A DNA stretch of 64,000 nucleotides from Hephaestia caeni (GTDB lineage Bacteria; Pseudomonadota; Alphaproteobacteria; Sphingomonadales; Sphingomonadaceae), in the NCBI RefSeq assembly GCF_003550065.1, contig NZ_QXDC01000003.1:1-64000 (forward strand). Direction: 5' to 3'. A program made the translations under genes and the position numbers. A model generated the notes under the pieces. The model saw nothing but the letters and a program-made list of their open reading frames with translations, was not told where the DNA came from and made no database searches. The first letter of the stretch is position 1, and every line of letters begins with the position of its first letter. Shown here one piece after another: positions 27,321 through 36,665 of the stretch.

Positions 27321-28622
27321 CTATTCGCGAAAGGCCCGCTCGCTCAGGCGCGTGATCGGCGTGAGCAGATATTGCAGCACCGAGCGCTTATCGCCGAGCA
27401 GGTTGACGTCGGCGGTCATGCCCGGGCCGATCGGCAACGTGCGTCCGTCGTGATCGGTCAGCGACGTCGCCGTGCCGCGCACGCGAACGACATAATAGCT
27501 CTCGCCCGTCCGCTCATCGACCGTGGCGTCGGGGGAGATCGACACGACCTCGCCGCGCATCGACCCATAGACCGCGGCATCATAAGCCGACACGTTGATC
27601 CGCGCCTCCTGCTCGGGGCGGATGAAGGCGATGTCTTTCGGAGCGACCTGCGCTTCGATCAGCAGGTTGTCCTCGTTGGGCACCACTTCGACCAGCGGCT
27701 CGCCGGCGCGCACCACGCCGCCCACCGTCGTCACCAGCACGCGATTGACCCGCCCCGCGAGCGGCGAGGTCACCGTCGTGCGGGCGACCTTGTCGGCAAG
27801 CGCAGTGTTGGCGCTCGCCCGCGAGGAAAGCTCGGCCTGCGCCGAGGCGAGATCGGCCGCGGCCTGCGACCGCCAGTCTTCCTGCACCTGCGCCAGCGCC
27901 GAGCGCGCCTCGGTTACCGCCGCCTTGCCGCGCGAGACACCGGCGGCGGCGGACGCCGCATCGGTCGTCGCCACCGCGGCGGCGCTTTGCATCTGGACGA
28001 GCGTCAGCCGCGGCTCGATCCCGTGCTCGACGAGCGGGCGGATCATGTCGAGCTGCGCCTTGGCGCTGTCACGCGCCGACACCCGCGATTGATACGCGGC
28101 GTCGGCCTCGTGCACCGCGCGTTCGGCCTGTTCGACGCGCGCCCGCGCCGCCGCCGTCAGGCTGGTCAGTTCGCCCATGCGCGCGGTGTGGAGCGATTTC
28201 TCGATCCGCAACTGCTCCTCCTCGGCCGCGCTCTGCGGCGCGGGATAGACCGGCGCGCGACCGCCGATCTCGGCCTCGAGCCGGGCGATCTTCATGCGGA
28301 GCGCGTTGACCGTCGCCTGGTTGGTGCCGAGATCGGCGCCGAGCAGGGTCTTGTCCATCCGCACCAGCGGCTGGCCCTTCGTCACCATGTCGCCGCTCTT
28401 GACCAGGATCGCGCGGATGATGCCGCCTTCGAGGTTGGAGACGACCTGGAGCCGCGAACTCGGGATGACGCGGCCCTGCGCGTGCACCGTCCGATCGAGT
28501 TCGGTCAGCGCCGCCCAGGCGATGAAGATCACGAAGAAGGCGATGATCGCCCACAGCAGGATGTTCGATGCCTGGCGCGGCTTGAGCCGGGTCGCGAAGT
28601 CTTCGAGATAGGTGTCGGTCAT
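27321..28622 (-). CDS. HlyD-family membrane fusion protein of T1SS set B
   Basis: A 433-residue adaptor, paralogous to the set A protein. One membrane helix lies near 25-45 (ILLWAIIAFFVIFIAWAAL), with the lipoyl half VVSNLEGGIIRAILVKSGDMVTKGQPL, an Ala-rich coiled coil and the second half VTSPLAGRVNRVLVTTVGGVV. The C-terminal region (GPGMTADVNLLGDKRSVLQYLLTPI) is the HlyD signature. It lies 4 bases after the set B ABC gene. Confidence 0.92.
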   Translation of the reverse strand: MTDTYLEDFATRLKPRQASNILLWAIIAFFVIFIAWAALTELDRTVHAQGRVIPSSRLQVVSNLEGGIIRAILVKSGDMVTKGQPLVRMDKTLLGADLGTNQATVNALRMKIARLEAEIGGRAPVYPAPQSAAEEEQLRIEKSLHTARMGELTSLTAAARARVEQAERAVHEADAAYQSRVSARDSAKAQLDMIRPLVEHGIEPRLTLVQMQSAAAVATTDAASAAAGVSRGKAAVTEARSALAQVQEDWRSQAAADLASAQAELSSRASANTALADKVARTTVTSPLAGRVNRVLVTTVGGVVRAGEPLVEVVPNEDNLLIEAQVAPKDIAFIRPEQEARINVSAYDAAVYGSMRGEVVSISPDATVDERTGESYYVVRVRGTATSLTDHDGRTLPIGPGMTADVNLLGDKRSVLQYLLTPITRLSERAFRE

Positions 28623-28626
28623 GGGA

Positions 28627-30351
28627 TCAGGCGGCCCGCCGATTGATCTGCTGGAGGACCTTGTCGCGCGGCCCGTCCGCGGCGACCTTGCCCTTGTCGA
28701 TGATGATGACGCGATCGACCAGCTTGAGCAGCGACGGCCGATGCGTGATGAGCAGCACGGTGCGGTCCTTGAGTTCGCCCGTCAGCCGCTCGATCAGTTG
28801 CGATTCGCTCATCTGGTCCATCGCGCTGGTGGGCTCGTCGAAGACCAGGATCGGCGGGCTGCCGGCAAGCGCGCGGGCGATCGCGATCGACTGGCGCTGG
28901 CCGCCCGACAGCCCGTCGCCGCGATCGGCGAGCTTGAGATCGTAGCCGTTGGCGAGCTGGCCCATGAAACCGTGCGTGCCCGAAAGCTGCGACGCGCGCA
29001 GCATCTCGGCATCGTCGATTCCCGATCGTTCGAGCGCGATATTCTCCCGCACCGAGCCCGACAGCAGGACGCTATCCTGCATCGCGACCCCGATCTGCTT
29101 GCGCATCGCGCGGGGATCGTACTGGCGGATGTCGGTGCCGTCGATCATCACCAGCCCTTCCTGGGCGGTGTAGAGGCCGAGGATGAGCCGCGCGATCGTC
29201 GACTTGCCCGAGCCGACCCGGCCGATCAACGCCACGCGCTCGCCGGGCTTGATCGAGAAGCTGATGCCGTCGAGCGCTTTCTCCGCGGTATCGGGATAGC
29301 GGAACTCGACATTGCGCAGGTCGATCCGGCCTTCGAAGCGAGCGGGCTGCAACGCCTCGCCCTCAGGGCCTTCGGAGGGCTGCTCCATCATCGCGTTGAG
29401 CTGGCGATAGGCGGTGCGCGCCTGCGTCATGCGCGACAGGAGCTGCGCGATCGACGACAGCGGCGCCACCGCGCGCCCCGACAGGATCGAGCAGGCGACG
29501 AGGCCGCCCGTCGTCAGGTCGCGGCTGTTGACCAGGAACACCCCGGCGATGATCACCCCGGCATAGCTGATCGAATTGGCGCTGGTCGACACCGTGATCG
29601 CGATCGTCGAGATCAGCCGCTGGCGCAGCGAACTATCCGAATGCTGGGTGATCGCGCGGCGCCAGCGATTGCCGAGCAGCCCGGTCGCGCCGCTCGTCTT
29701 GACCGTCTCGAGCGCGCCGATCGCCTCGACGAGCACGGTCTGCTTGTAGAGCCCCTCGTTCATCGTCCGCGCGGCCAGCCGGTCCATCGCAGGCTGGGTG
29801 AGCCAGGCGGTGATGATCACGATCGGCACGATCACCAGCGGCACCAACACCAGCTTGCCGCCGATGATACCGATGAAGGCGAGCGTCACGAAGATGAAGG
29901 GCACATCGACGATCGCCGACATCGTCGCGCTCGCGAAGAAGTCGCGCAGCGTCTCCAGTTCGCGCATCAGCCCGGCGAGCGCGCCGACCGAGCCGCGCTT
30001 CATGTCGAGCCGGATCGCCATCAGCCGCTCGAACACCGATCCGCCGATATCGTGATCGATATCCGCGCCGGCCATGTCGACGAAGTACGCGCGCAGGATG
30101 CGCAGCGCGAAATCGAACAGGATGACGATGACGAAGCCGATCGTCAGCGCGGTCAGCGACGACATCGCGTGATTGGGGATCACGCGATCATAGACCGTCA
30201 TCGAAAAGAGCGAGGTGACGAGGCCGAAAATGTTGATGAGCGCCGCTGCCGCCGCCACCTTGATATAGGTGTCCTTGTTGCGCAGCATCGGCTCCGTCAG
30301 CCAGCGGGCAAAGCGTGGTTTGCGCTCCTCGGCGAGCCTGTGATCGGTCAT
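28627..30351 (-). CDS. T1SS ABC exporter without C39-like domain (set B)
   Basis: A 574-residue permease-ATPase. It starts almost directly with the membrane domain (YIKVAAAAALINIFGLVTSLFSMTVYDRVIP), so it has no peptidase-like domain, as in PrtD-like exporters. Walker A GRVGSGKST is near 377, LSGGQ near 485 and ILVFDEPTS near 500. The start overlaps the TolC-like gene stop by 4 bases (ATGA). Being the second exporter in the operon it either serves its own cargo or works with set A; sequence does not decide. Confidence 0.92.
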   Translation of the reverse strand: MTDHRLAEERKPRFARWLTEPMLRNKDTYIKVAAAAALINIFGLVTSLFSMTVYDRVIPNHAMSSLTALTIGFVIVILFDFALRILRAYFVDMAGADIDHDIGGSVFERLMAIRLDMKRGSVGALAGLMRELETLRDFFASATMSAIVDVPFIFVTLAFIGIIGGKLVLVPLVIVPIVIITAWLTQPAMDRLAARTMNEGLYKQTVLVEAIGALETVKTSGATGLLGNRWRRAITQHSDSSLRQRLISTIAITVSTSANSISYAGVIIAGVFLVNSRDLTTGGLVACSILSGRAVAPLSSIAQLLSRMTQARTAYRQLNAMMEQPSEGPEGEALQPARFEGRIDLRNVEFRYPDTAEKALDGISFSIKPGERVALIGRVGSGKSTIARLILGLYTAQEGLVMIDGTDIRQYDPRAMRKQIGVAMQDSVLLSGSVRENIALERSGIDDAEMLRASQLSGTHGFMGQLANGYDLKLADRGDGLSGGQRQSIAIARALAGSPPILVFDEPTSAMDQMSESQLIERLTGELKDRTVLLITHRPSLLKLVDRVIIIDKGKVAADGPRDKVLQQINRRAA

Positions 30352-32042
30352 TGCACTCCCCCAGCGACCTCGGCGATGTCGAGCGTGTCGAGCAGTTCGC
30401 CAGTGCGCGCCAACAATACATAGCGTGCGGTATCGAGCTGAGTCACGGCCACGATGTACTGGCCCGCGACCTGAAAATAATTGTTCTCGGACTGGAGCAG
30501 ATCGAACAGCGTCCCGCGTGAGACGCGAAAGCGCTCGGCGAGCACGTCGCGCGACTGGCGGCTCGAGATGTAATTGACGCGCAGCGCCGCGACTTCCTGT
30601 TCGAGCGCGTCGACATCGGACCAGGCGATCGCGGCATCGCGAACCGCCTTCTCGCGCGTGCCGTCATATTGCGCCTGCGCGACGCGCGCGCGCGCATGTG
30701 CCTGATCGGCGCGCTGCGGCCCGCCGCCGCCGAGCCGCATCGTCAGCGCGACATTGGCGCGGACGTCGTAATCGCGTGCGGTCTCGATCAGGCCGTAGCG
30801 GCCGGCGTTGACCCCGCCCGTGATCTTCGGAAGGATATCGGCGCGCGCCGCCTTGGCGTCGTAGCGCGAGGCCTCGGCAAGCCGCTTCTGCACGAGCACC
30901 GACGGAATGGTCGCCGCCTTCGCCCGCGCAGCGTCGAGCGACAGCACGGGCGCGTCGAGGATCGGCGCGCGGCCGAGCGCATCGGGCGCCGGACGCCCGG
31001 TCAACTGCGCGAAGCGCGCGCGCGCGTTGGCGAGCGAACGGCGGTAATCGGCCAGCCGGCTGTTCGCCGAGGCGATATAGCTTTCGACCTGCGCGACGTC
31101 GCCCGGCGCCGACGCGCCCTGCGCCACACGCTCGTCGATCTGCCGGCGCAGCACCGCCTGCGCGGCCGTGAAACCTTCGCCGAGCTGGACGAGCGCGCCA
31201 TAGCCGAACACGTCGTACCACGCGCCGATCGCCTCGATCGCGACCTGCGAGGCCGAATCGTCGATATTCTGCGTCGTCGCGTCGAGCCGGGCGTGCGCGG
31301 CCTTGATACGATCCTCGGCGGCGCCGAAATCCCACAGCGATTGCTGGATGTTGAACTGCGCGTCGGTCCGATGGGCCGGGCGCGAGCGTTCGATCACGTT
31401 GTCGGGGTCGTTCGAGAAAGCGCGCGACAGCGTCTGGAAATTGGTGATCGAGATATCCGCCACGGGAAGCTGGCCCCAGCGCGCCTCCGCGCGCGCGGCG
31501 CGGGCCTGGGCGCGCTGGGCGTAGGCCGAATCGAGATCGGGGTTGCGCCGCACCGCATCGCGGATCGCGGACCGGAAAAAATCGGGCGCGATCGACGATT
31601 CGGCGAGGCGCAGGATCGGATCCTCGGCCGGATCGATCGCCATCGGCTCGCGGGTCGGCGCCGGCAACGCCTGCGGGAACGGCACCGGCTCGCCACGAAG
31701 CGGCGGCGGCGTGGTACTCTCAGGCGAGGAGACCGCGGCCGCGTGGCCGATCATCGCCGACGACGACGGCACCGCGGGTTCGACCGCGATCGGCGCCGGC
31801 TGGACGACGGGCGGCAGCCCCTGGCCAAGCGGCCCCGGCACGATCGGCGTCGCGCCGGGCGTTTGCGGCGGCACTGTCTGGATCACCGGCGGCGCGCTTT
31901 GCACGACCGAGCCCGGACCGACCTGTGTCGCCTGCCCGGCCATCGCTGCATCGGAGAAAATGGCGGGCCCGGCAATCGCAGCGATGCTGGCTACCAGCCC
32001 CGGCACGGCTGCCCCCAGCCGGCTATTCAGGCGCACACACAA
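30348..32042 (-). CDS. TolC-family outer membrane channel with long Pro-rich N-terminus (set B)
   Basis: 564 residues. After a signal-like segment there is a Pro/Val/Gln-rich region of about 100 residues, then a TolC body with its two repeated halves (AIRDAVRRNPDLDSAYAQRA and GGVNAGRYGLIETARDYDVRANVALTMRL). It is the first gene of the six-gene T1SS run. The longest frame opens with TTG at 32042, and a GTG two codons later is also possible; neither has a strong RBS. The promoter should lie in the 265-base gap to nadE. The Pro-rich part may span the periplasm or peptidoglycan, but this is a guess. Confidence 0.85.
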   Translation of the reverse strand: MCVRLNSRLGAAVPGLVASIAAIAGPAIFSDAAMAGQATQVGPGSVVQSAPPVIQTVPPQTPGATPIVPGPLGQGLPPVVQPAPIAVEPAVPSSSAMIGHAAAVSSPESTTPPPLRGEPVPFPQALPAPTREPMAIDPAEDPILRLAESSIAPDFFRSAIRDAVRRNPDLDSAYAQRAQARAARAEARWGQLPVADISITNFQTLSRAFSNDPDNVIERSRPAHRTDAQFNIQQSLWDFGAAEDRIKAAHARLDATTQNIDDSASQVAIEAIGAWYDVFGYGALVQLGEGFTAAQAVLRRQIDERVAQGASAPGDVAQVESYIASANSRLADYRRSLANARARFAQLTGRPAPDALGRAPILDAPVLSLDAARAKAATIPSVLVQKRLAEASRYDAKAARADILPKITGGVNAGRYGLIETARDYDVRANVALTMRLGGGGPQRADQAHARARVAQAQYDGTREKAVRDAAIAWSDVDALEQEVAALRVNYISSRQSRDVLAERFRVSRGTLFDLLQSENNYFQVAGQYIVAVTQLDTARYVLLARTGELLDTLDIAEVAGGVQ

Positions 32043-32307
32043 ACTCAGGATCCCCCAGAAATCCAGGCACCGCCTCTACAGGCTCGCCGCATCAACGCAA
32101 CGTGAATCTTTCGTTAAGCAGGGGCAAAGCGGTTGAGGCAACAGGCGAAAAGCCCGCGGCCGCACGCCCACGGTCGCGGATCCAGATCGGCAGAACACCG
32201 CCGAAGTCCGCGGGTTCCCCCGGTCTCAGTAATCCGCCGCCGACAGCATCGGTGCCGCGTGCCGGCAGGCGTGGCGCTTCGTCGCAAAGCCGGGTAAGCG
32301 AGACGGC

Positions 32308-34365
32308 ATGGCCGACGGCACGACGCACCGCTTCCACGCGATCCACGCCCACGAGATGCTCCGAGTCGGGGCGTGCTCGCCGCTCGCCACGGTCGGCGAT
32401 CCGGCCGCCAATGCACGCGCCACGATCGCGCTGGCGCAAGCCGGGCACGAAGCCGCCGCCGACCTGCTCGTTTTTCCCGAACTCAACGTCACCTCGTACG
32501 CGATCGACGACCTGCATGCCCAGGCGGGGCTGCACGAGGCGACGCGCGCGGCGCTGGCGGCGATCGTCGAGGCCAGCCGCGGTCTGAAGCCGGTGCTGCT
32601 CGTCGGCGCGGCGCTGGAGCGTAACGGGCGGCGCTATAATTGCGCGGTGGCGATCGCACGCGGGCGCGTGCTCGGCGTCGTGCCCAAGAGCTTCCTGCCC
32701 AATTACCGCGAATATTACGAGAAGCGCTGGTTCGCGCCGGGCGCGGGGCTGACGGGCCTCACGATCGAGATCGGCGGCGAGACGGTTCCCTTCGGCACCG
32801 ACCTGATCTTCGCGGCGCGCGATCTGCCGCACTTCGTCTTCCATGCCGAGATCTGCGAGGACTTCTGGGCCGCGATCCCGCCGTCGTCCTACGGCGCGCT
32901 GGCGGGCGCGTACGTGTGCTGCAACCTGTCGGCGTCGAACATCGTCATCGGCAAGGCGCGCGAACGCGCGATGCTGGCCGCCGCGCAATCGGCGCGCAGC
33001 GTGAGCGCCTATGTCTATTCGGCCGCCGGGCCGGGCGAGAGCACCACCGACCTCGCGTGGGACGGCCAGGGGCAGATCCACGAACTCGGCGAGTTGATCG
33101 CCGAATCGCAGCGGTTCGACCGCGACCCCGAACTGCTGATCGCCGATGTCGATATCGGCCGCATCCGGCTGGAGCGCGCGCGGATGGGCACGTTCAACGA
33201 TGCCGCCGCCGCCGCCGGCCATCCCGAGACGCGCTTCCGCCGGATCGGCTTCGAGCACCGGCCGGACTTCGCCGACGTCGGGCTGCGCCGCGCGATCCGT
33301 CGCTTCCCGTTCGTGCCCAACACGCCCGCCAGGCTCGACGCCGATTGCTACGAGGCGTTCAACATCCAGGTCGAGGGGCTGCTCCAGCGCGTCGTCGCGA
33401 CGGGCACCAGGCGGCTCGTCATCGGCGTCTCCGGCGGGCTCGATTCGAGCCACGCGCTGCTCGTCGCCGCCAAGGTCATGGATCGGCTCGGCCGCCCGCG
33501 CACCGACATCCTCGGCTATACGATGCCCGGCTTCGCGACGGGGGCGGCGAGCAAGGATCAGGCATGGCGGCTGATGCGTGCGCTCGACATCTCGGGCGAG
33601 GAAATCGACATCCGGCCCGCCGCCAACCAGATGCTCGCCGACATGGACCACCCCTTCGCACGCGGCGAGAAACTGTACGACACCACGTTCGAGAACGTGC
33701 AGGCGGGGCTCAGGACCGATTACCTGTTCCGGCTCGCCAACCGCCATCAGGGGTTGGTGGTCGGCACCGGCGACCTTTCCGAACTCGCGCTCGGCTGGTG
33801 CACCTATGGCGTCGGCGACCAGATGAGCCATTACGGCGTCAACGCCGGCGTGCCCAAGACGCTGATCCAGTTCCTGATCCGCTGGGCGATCGCGACCGAT
33901 CAGTATGACGCCGAGACCGACGCGGTGCTGCGCGCGATCCTCGCCGCCGAGATCAGCCCCGAACTGGTGCCCGTAGGCGACGACGGCGCGGTGCAATCGA
34001 CCGAGAGCCTGATCGGGCCGTACGAACTGCACGATTTCTTCCTGCACCATATCGTCCGCCACGGCCTGCCGCCGTCGACGGTCGCGTTCCTCGCCTGGCA
34101 CGCCTGGCGCGATGCCGAGGCCGGGCGCTGGCCGATCGACTTTCCCGACGCCGGCCGCCGCGCCTACGACCTGGAGACGATCCGCCGCTGGCTGGAGGTC
34201 TTCCTCAAGCGCTTCTTCGGCTTCAGCCAGTTCAAGCGCTCGGCGCTCCCCAACGGCCCCAAGGTCTCGGCGGGCGGCGCCTTGTCCCCGCGCGGCGACT
34301 GGCGGGCGCCCTCCGACGGGGTGGCGACGCCGTGGCTCGACGAACTGGCGCGCAACCTGCCCTGA
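32308..34365 (+). CDS. nadE: Glutamine-dependent NAD(+) synthetase
   Basis: A 685-residue two-domain enzyme. The N-terminal nitrilase-type glutaminase has its Glu in VFPELNVTSY, a Lys in VVPKSFLPNY and the catalytic Cys in HAEICEDFW near 183. The C-terminal ATP-pyrophosphatase domain has the P-loop VSGGLDSS near 373. It converts nicotinate adenine dinucleotide to NAD using glutamine nitrogen and ATP in the cytosol. The start is supported by the conserved HAIHAHEMLRVGACSP opening. It is a single housekeeping gene set between secretion and peptidase genes. Confidence 0.96.
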   Translation: MADGTTHRFHAIHAHEMLRVGACSPLATVGDPAANARATIALAQAGHEAAADLLVFPELNVTSYAIDDLHAQAGLHEATRAALAAIVEASRGLKPVLLVGAALERNGRRYNCAVAIARGRVLGVVPKSFLPNYREYYEKRWFAPGAGLTGLTIEIGGETVPFGTDLIFAARDLPHFVFHAEICEDFWAAIPPSSYGALAGAYVCCNLSASNIVIGKARERAMLAAAQSARSVSAYVYSAAGPGESTTDLAWDGQGQIHELGELIAESQRFDRDPELLIADVDIGRIRLERARMGTFNDAAAAAGHPETRFRRIGFEHRPDFADVGLRRAIRRFPFVPNTPARLDADCYEAFNIQVEGLLQRVVATGTRRLVIGVSGGLDSSHALLVAAKVMDRLGRPRTDILGYTMPGFATGAASKDQAWRLMRALDISGEEIDIRPAANQMLADMDHPFARGEKLYDTTFENVQAGLRTDYLFRLANRHQGLVVGTGDLSELALGWCTYGVGDQMSHYGVNAGVPKTLIQFLIRWAIATDQYDAETDAVLRAILAAEISPELVPVGDDGAVQSTESLIGPYELHDFFLHHIVRHGLPPSTVAFLAWHAWRDAEAGRWPIDFPDAGRRAYDLETIRRWLEVFLKRFFGFSQFKRSALPNGPKVSAGGALSPRGDWRAPSDGVATPWLDELARNLP

Positions 34366-34645
34366 GGCGCGACATGCTCGCGCTTGCCGCCACCGCTTCC
34401 ACGCGAGCGGATCAAACTTCGGCGCTGTCCTACACGGCCGAATCCTGTCATAACGGGATCGACCGCCGCCATAGCGCGCGGCGCGGCCGGTCGAGGATGC
34501 TCGTCGTTTTGGGCTAACTTTCGCCTAACCTTCCGGCAGGGAATGAACGCCTGTACGCCGACGAACAGGTGGGTGACGTTGCCGTTCCTTGACGCGTCGC
34601 GCGATTCGCGCACAACGTCGCGGCCTGTTCCTATCGGGGGATTCC

Positions 34646-36019
34646 ATGCCGGTTCGTTCCACCTTGTTCGCCGCGTTCGCGCTCGTTGCCACCACCGCGC
34701 TGGCGCCCGCCGCATTCGCGCAAGATAATTGGACCGTGCAGGAGCGCTGGGTGCGTGCGCACGAGGGGTTCCTTGCCGGCGAGGCGCTGCAAGGGCGCGG
34801 CAGTGCGACGCGCGACGAGGCGATCGCCGCCGCCTATGTCGCGGCACAATTCGAGGGCTTCGGGCTGGTCCACGCGCCGGGGATGGACAGCTATTTCCAG
34901 AAGGCGACGATCGTGCGGCTGACCGCCGACGGGCCGGCGCAGCTATCGGTGAACGGCAAGCCGATCGCGGCGGCGCCGACGGTGTTCACCGCACCGGGCA
35001 ATCGCGTATCGGGCAAGGTCACGGTCGCCCGATCGGCCGATGCCAAGGCGCTGCCCCAGGGCGAGGTGGTGTTGGTCGGCGCCGCCGACGCCGAGCCGAT
35101 GGCGCTGTATCGCACGGCGATGCAGAAGAAGATCAAGCTGCTGGTCCTGCGCGAGAGCGAGGCGAGCCGCGACCTTTATACCAAACTGGGCGGGGCGCCG
35201 CGCCTGCCCGCCTATCTCGAAGGCGACGACCCCGGCGAGCGCACCGCGATCGCGACGCTGCCGGGCGACGCGTTCGACGCGCTGGCGAAGAAGCCCGGCG
35301 CGACCGTCGACCTCGCCCTGCCCTCGGTGATCGAAGACAGGGCCGTCACCACCAACGCGATCGGCTATCTTCCCGGCAGCGACCCCGAAGCGGGCACCTT
35401 GCTGTTCACCGCGCATCTCGACCATCTGGGCGTCCAGCCCGACGGCACGGTGATGTACGGCGCCAATGACGACGCCTCGGGCACGACCGCGGTGATCGAG
35501 ATCGCGCGCGCGCTGGCGGCGGGCAAGCAGCCGAAGCGCAGCATCCTGTTCGTCTGCTACGGCAGCGAGGAAATCGGGCTTTACGGCTCCAAATATTTCG
35601 GCGAGCATCCGCCGGTGCCGCTTGAGCAGATCGTCGCCAATATCGAGTTCGAGATGATCGGCGCGCAGGACCCCAAGCTGCCCAAGGACACGCTGATGAT
35701 GACGGGCTACGAACGCTCGAACCTCGGCGAGGTCATCAAGGCGCATGGCGGGCTGGTGGCGCCCGATCCGTATCCCGACCAGCATTTCTTCCAGCGCTCG
35801 GACAATTATTCGCTCGCGCTCAAGGGCATCGTCGCGCACACTTTTTCGGGTTGGGCGGTGACGCCGACCTATCACGACAAGACCGACACCGTCGCCAGCA
35901 TCGATTTCGACTTCATGACCAAGGCGATCCAGTCGCTGATCGAACCGATGCGGTGGCTGGCGGACGGCGACTTCACCCCCGAGTGGAAACCAGGCGGGCG
36001 GCCCGAGGCGGCGAAATAG
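34646..36019 (+). CDS. M28-family metallopeptidase, secreted
   Basis: 457 residues with a signal peptide ending PAAFAQD. A PA-like domain probably occupies about 110-230. The catalytic part has the M28 zinc motifs: AHLDHLG near 256, NDDASG near 274, YGSEEIGLYGS near 309 and EFEMIG near 336. The family removes N-terminal amino acids from peptides. I chose the ATG at 34646, which follows GGGGGA and begins the signal peptide; codons upstream are Arg-rich noise. Its neighbours do not suggest a specific substrate. Confidence 0.92.
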   Translation: MPVRSTLFAAFALVATTALAPAAFAQDNWTVQERWVRAHEGFLAGEALQGRGSATRDEAIAAAYVAAQFEGFGLVHAPGMDSYFQKATIVRLTADGPAQLSVNGKPIAAAPTVFTAPGNRVSGKVTVARSADAKALPQGEVVLVGAADAEPMALYRTAMQKKIKLLVLRESEASRDLYTKLGGAPRLPAYLEGDDPGERTAIATLPGDAFDALAKKPGATVDLALPSVIEDRAVTTNAIGYLPGSDPEAGTLLFTAHLDHLGVQPDGTVMYGANDDASGTTAVIEIARALAAGKQPKRSILFVCYGSEEIGLYGSKYFGEHPPVPLEQIVANIEFEMIGAQDPKLPKDTLMMTGYERSNLGEVIKAHGGLVAPDPYPDQHFFQRSDNYSLALKGIVAHTFSGWAVTPTYHDKTDTVASIDFDFMTKAIQSLIEPMRWLADGDFTPEWKPGGRPEAAK

Positions 36020-36036
36020 CCTCCTGTCCCATATTC

Positions 36037-36123
36037 GTCATGCCGGACTTGTTCCGGCATCCAACGAGCCACCGGCGATAGCGTTTGGGGGCACGTTGGA
36101 TGCCGGAACAAGTCCGGGGTGAC
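36037..36123. repeat. Intergenic inverted repeat (REP-like) between convergent genes
   Basis: Arms 36037-36066 and 36094-36123 are nearly perfect inverted copies (core ATGCCGGACTTGTTCCGGCA) around a 27-base loop. The repeat sits between the convergent M28 peptidase and regA genes. It could act as a bidirectional transcript end, but no T run is present. Confidence 0.85.
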
Positions 36124-36131
36124 GGCGCCCC

Positions 36132-36665
36132 TCAGGGAACCTGCTGCTTTTCGAGCTTGCGCGCGAGGGTGCGGCGGTGGAGGCCGAGGCGGCGGGCGGC
36201 CTCCGAGATGTTGAAATCGCTTTCGACCAGCACCTCGTGGATGCGTTCCCATTCGAGCGTCTTGATCGAGGTGGTGCGCGACGACAGCGGCGCGGCCGCA
36301 TCGCCCGCGCTCTTGGCGAACGCCTGTTCGATGTCGTCGGTGTTCGACGGCTTGACCAGATAATGCGAGGCGCCGAGCTTGATCGCCTCGACCGCGGTGG
36401 CGATGCTCGCATAGCCGGTCAGCACCACGATCCGCATTTCTTCCGAATGCGCGTGCAGCCGCTCGACGCACGGCAGCCCCGAGCGCGCGCCGAGCTTGAG
36501 ATCGACCACCGCATAGCCCGGCGTCTCGCGCGCGAGGATCGCCTCCATCGCGGGCGCGTCGACGGCGTGATCGACGCGGTAGCCGCGCCGCTGGAACGAG
36601 CGCGTCAGCGCGCGCGCGAAATCCATATCGTCCTCGACGATCAGCAGATGGCGTTCATCGGGCAT
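36132..36665 (-). CDS. regA: Redox response regulator RegA/PrrA/ActR
   Basis: A 177-residue receiver protein with Asp55 (VVDLKLG) as the phosphorylation site, the acidic pair EDD at 11-13 and the Lys in LVKPSNTDD. The C-terminal Fis-type helix-turn-helix (SDFNISEAARRLGLHRRTLARKL) is highly characteristic of RegA. The Pro-rich hinge of other RegA proteins is reduced here. It controls respiration and redox genes across alphaproteobacteria. The start lies inside the end of regB (11-base overlap). Placement behind cyoABCD-SURF1 suggests it controls the oxidase next to it. Confidence 0.93.
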   Translation of the reverse strand: MPDERHLLIVEDDMDFARALTRSFQRRGYRVDHAVDAPAMEAILARETPGYAVVDLKLGARSGLPCVERLHAHSEEMRIVVLTGYASIATAVEAIKLGASHYLVKPSNTDDIEQAFAKSAGDAAAPLSSRTTSIKTLEWERIHEVLVESDFNISEAARRLGLHRRTLARKLEKQQVP

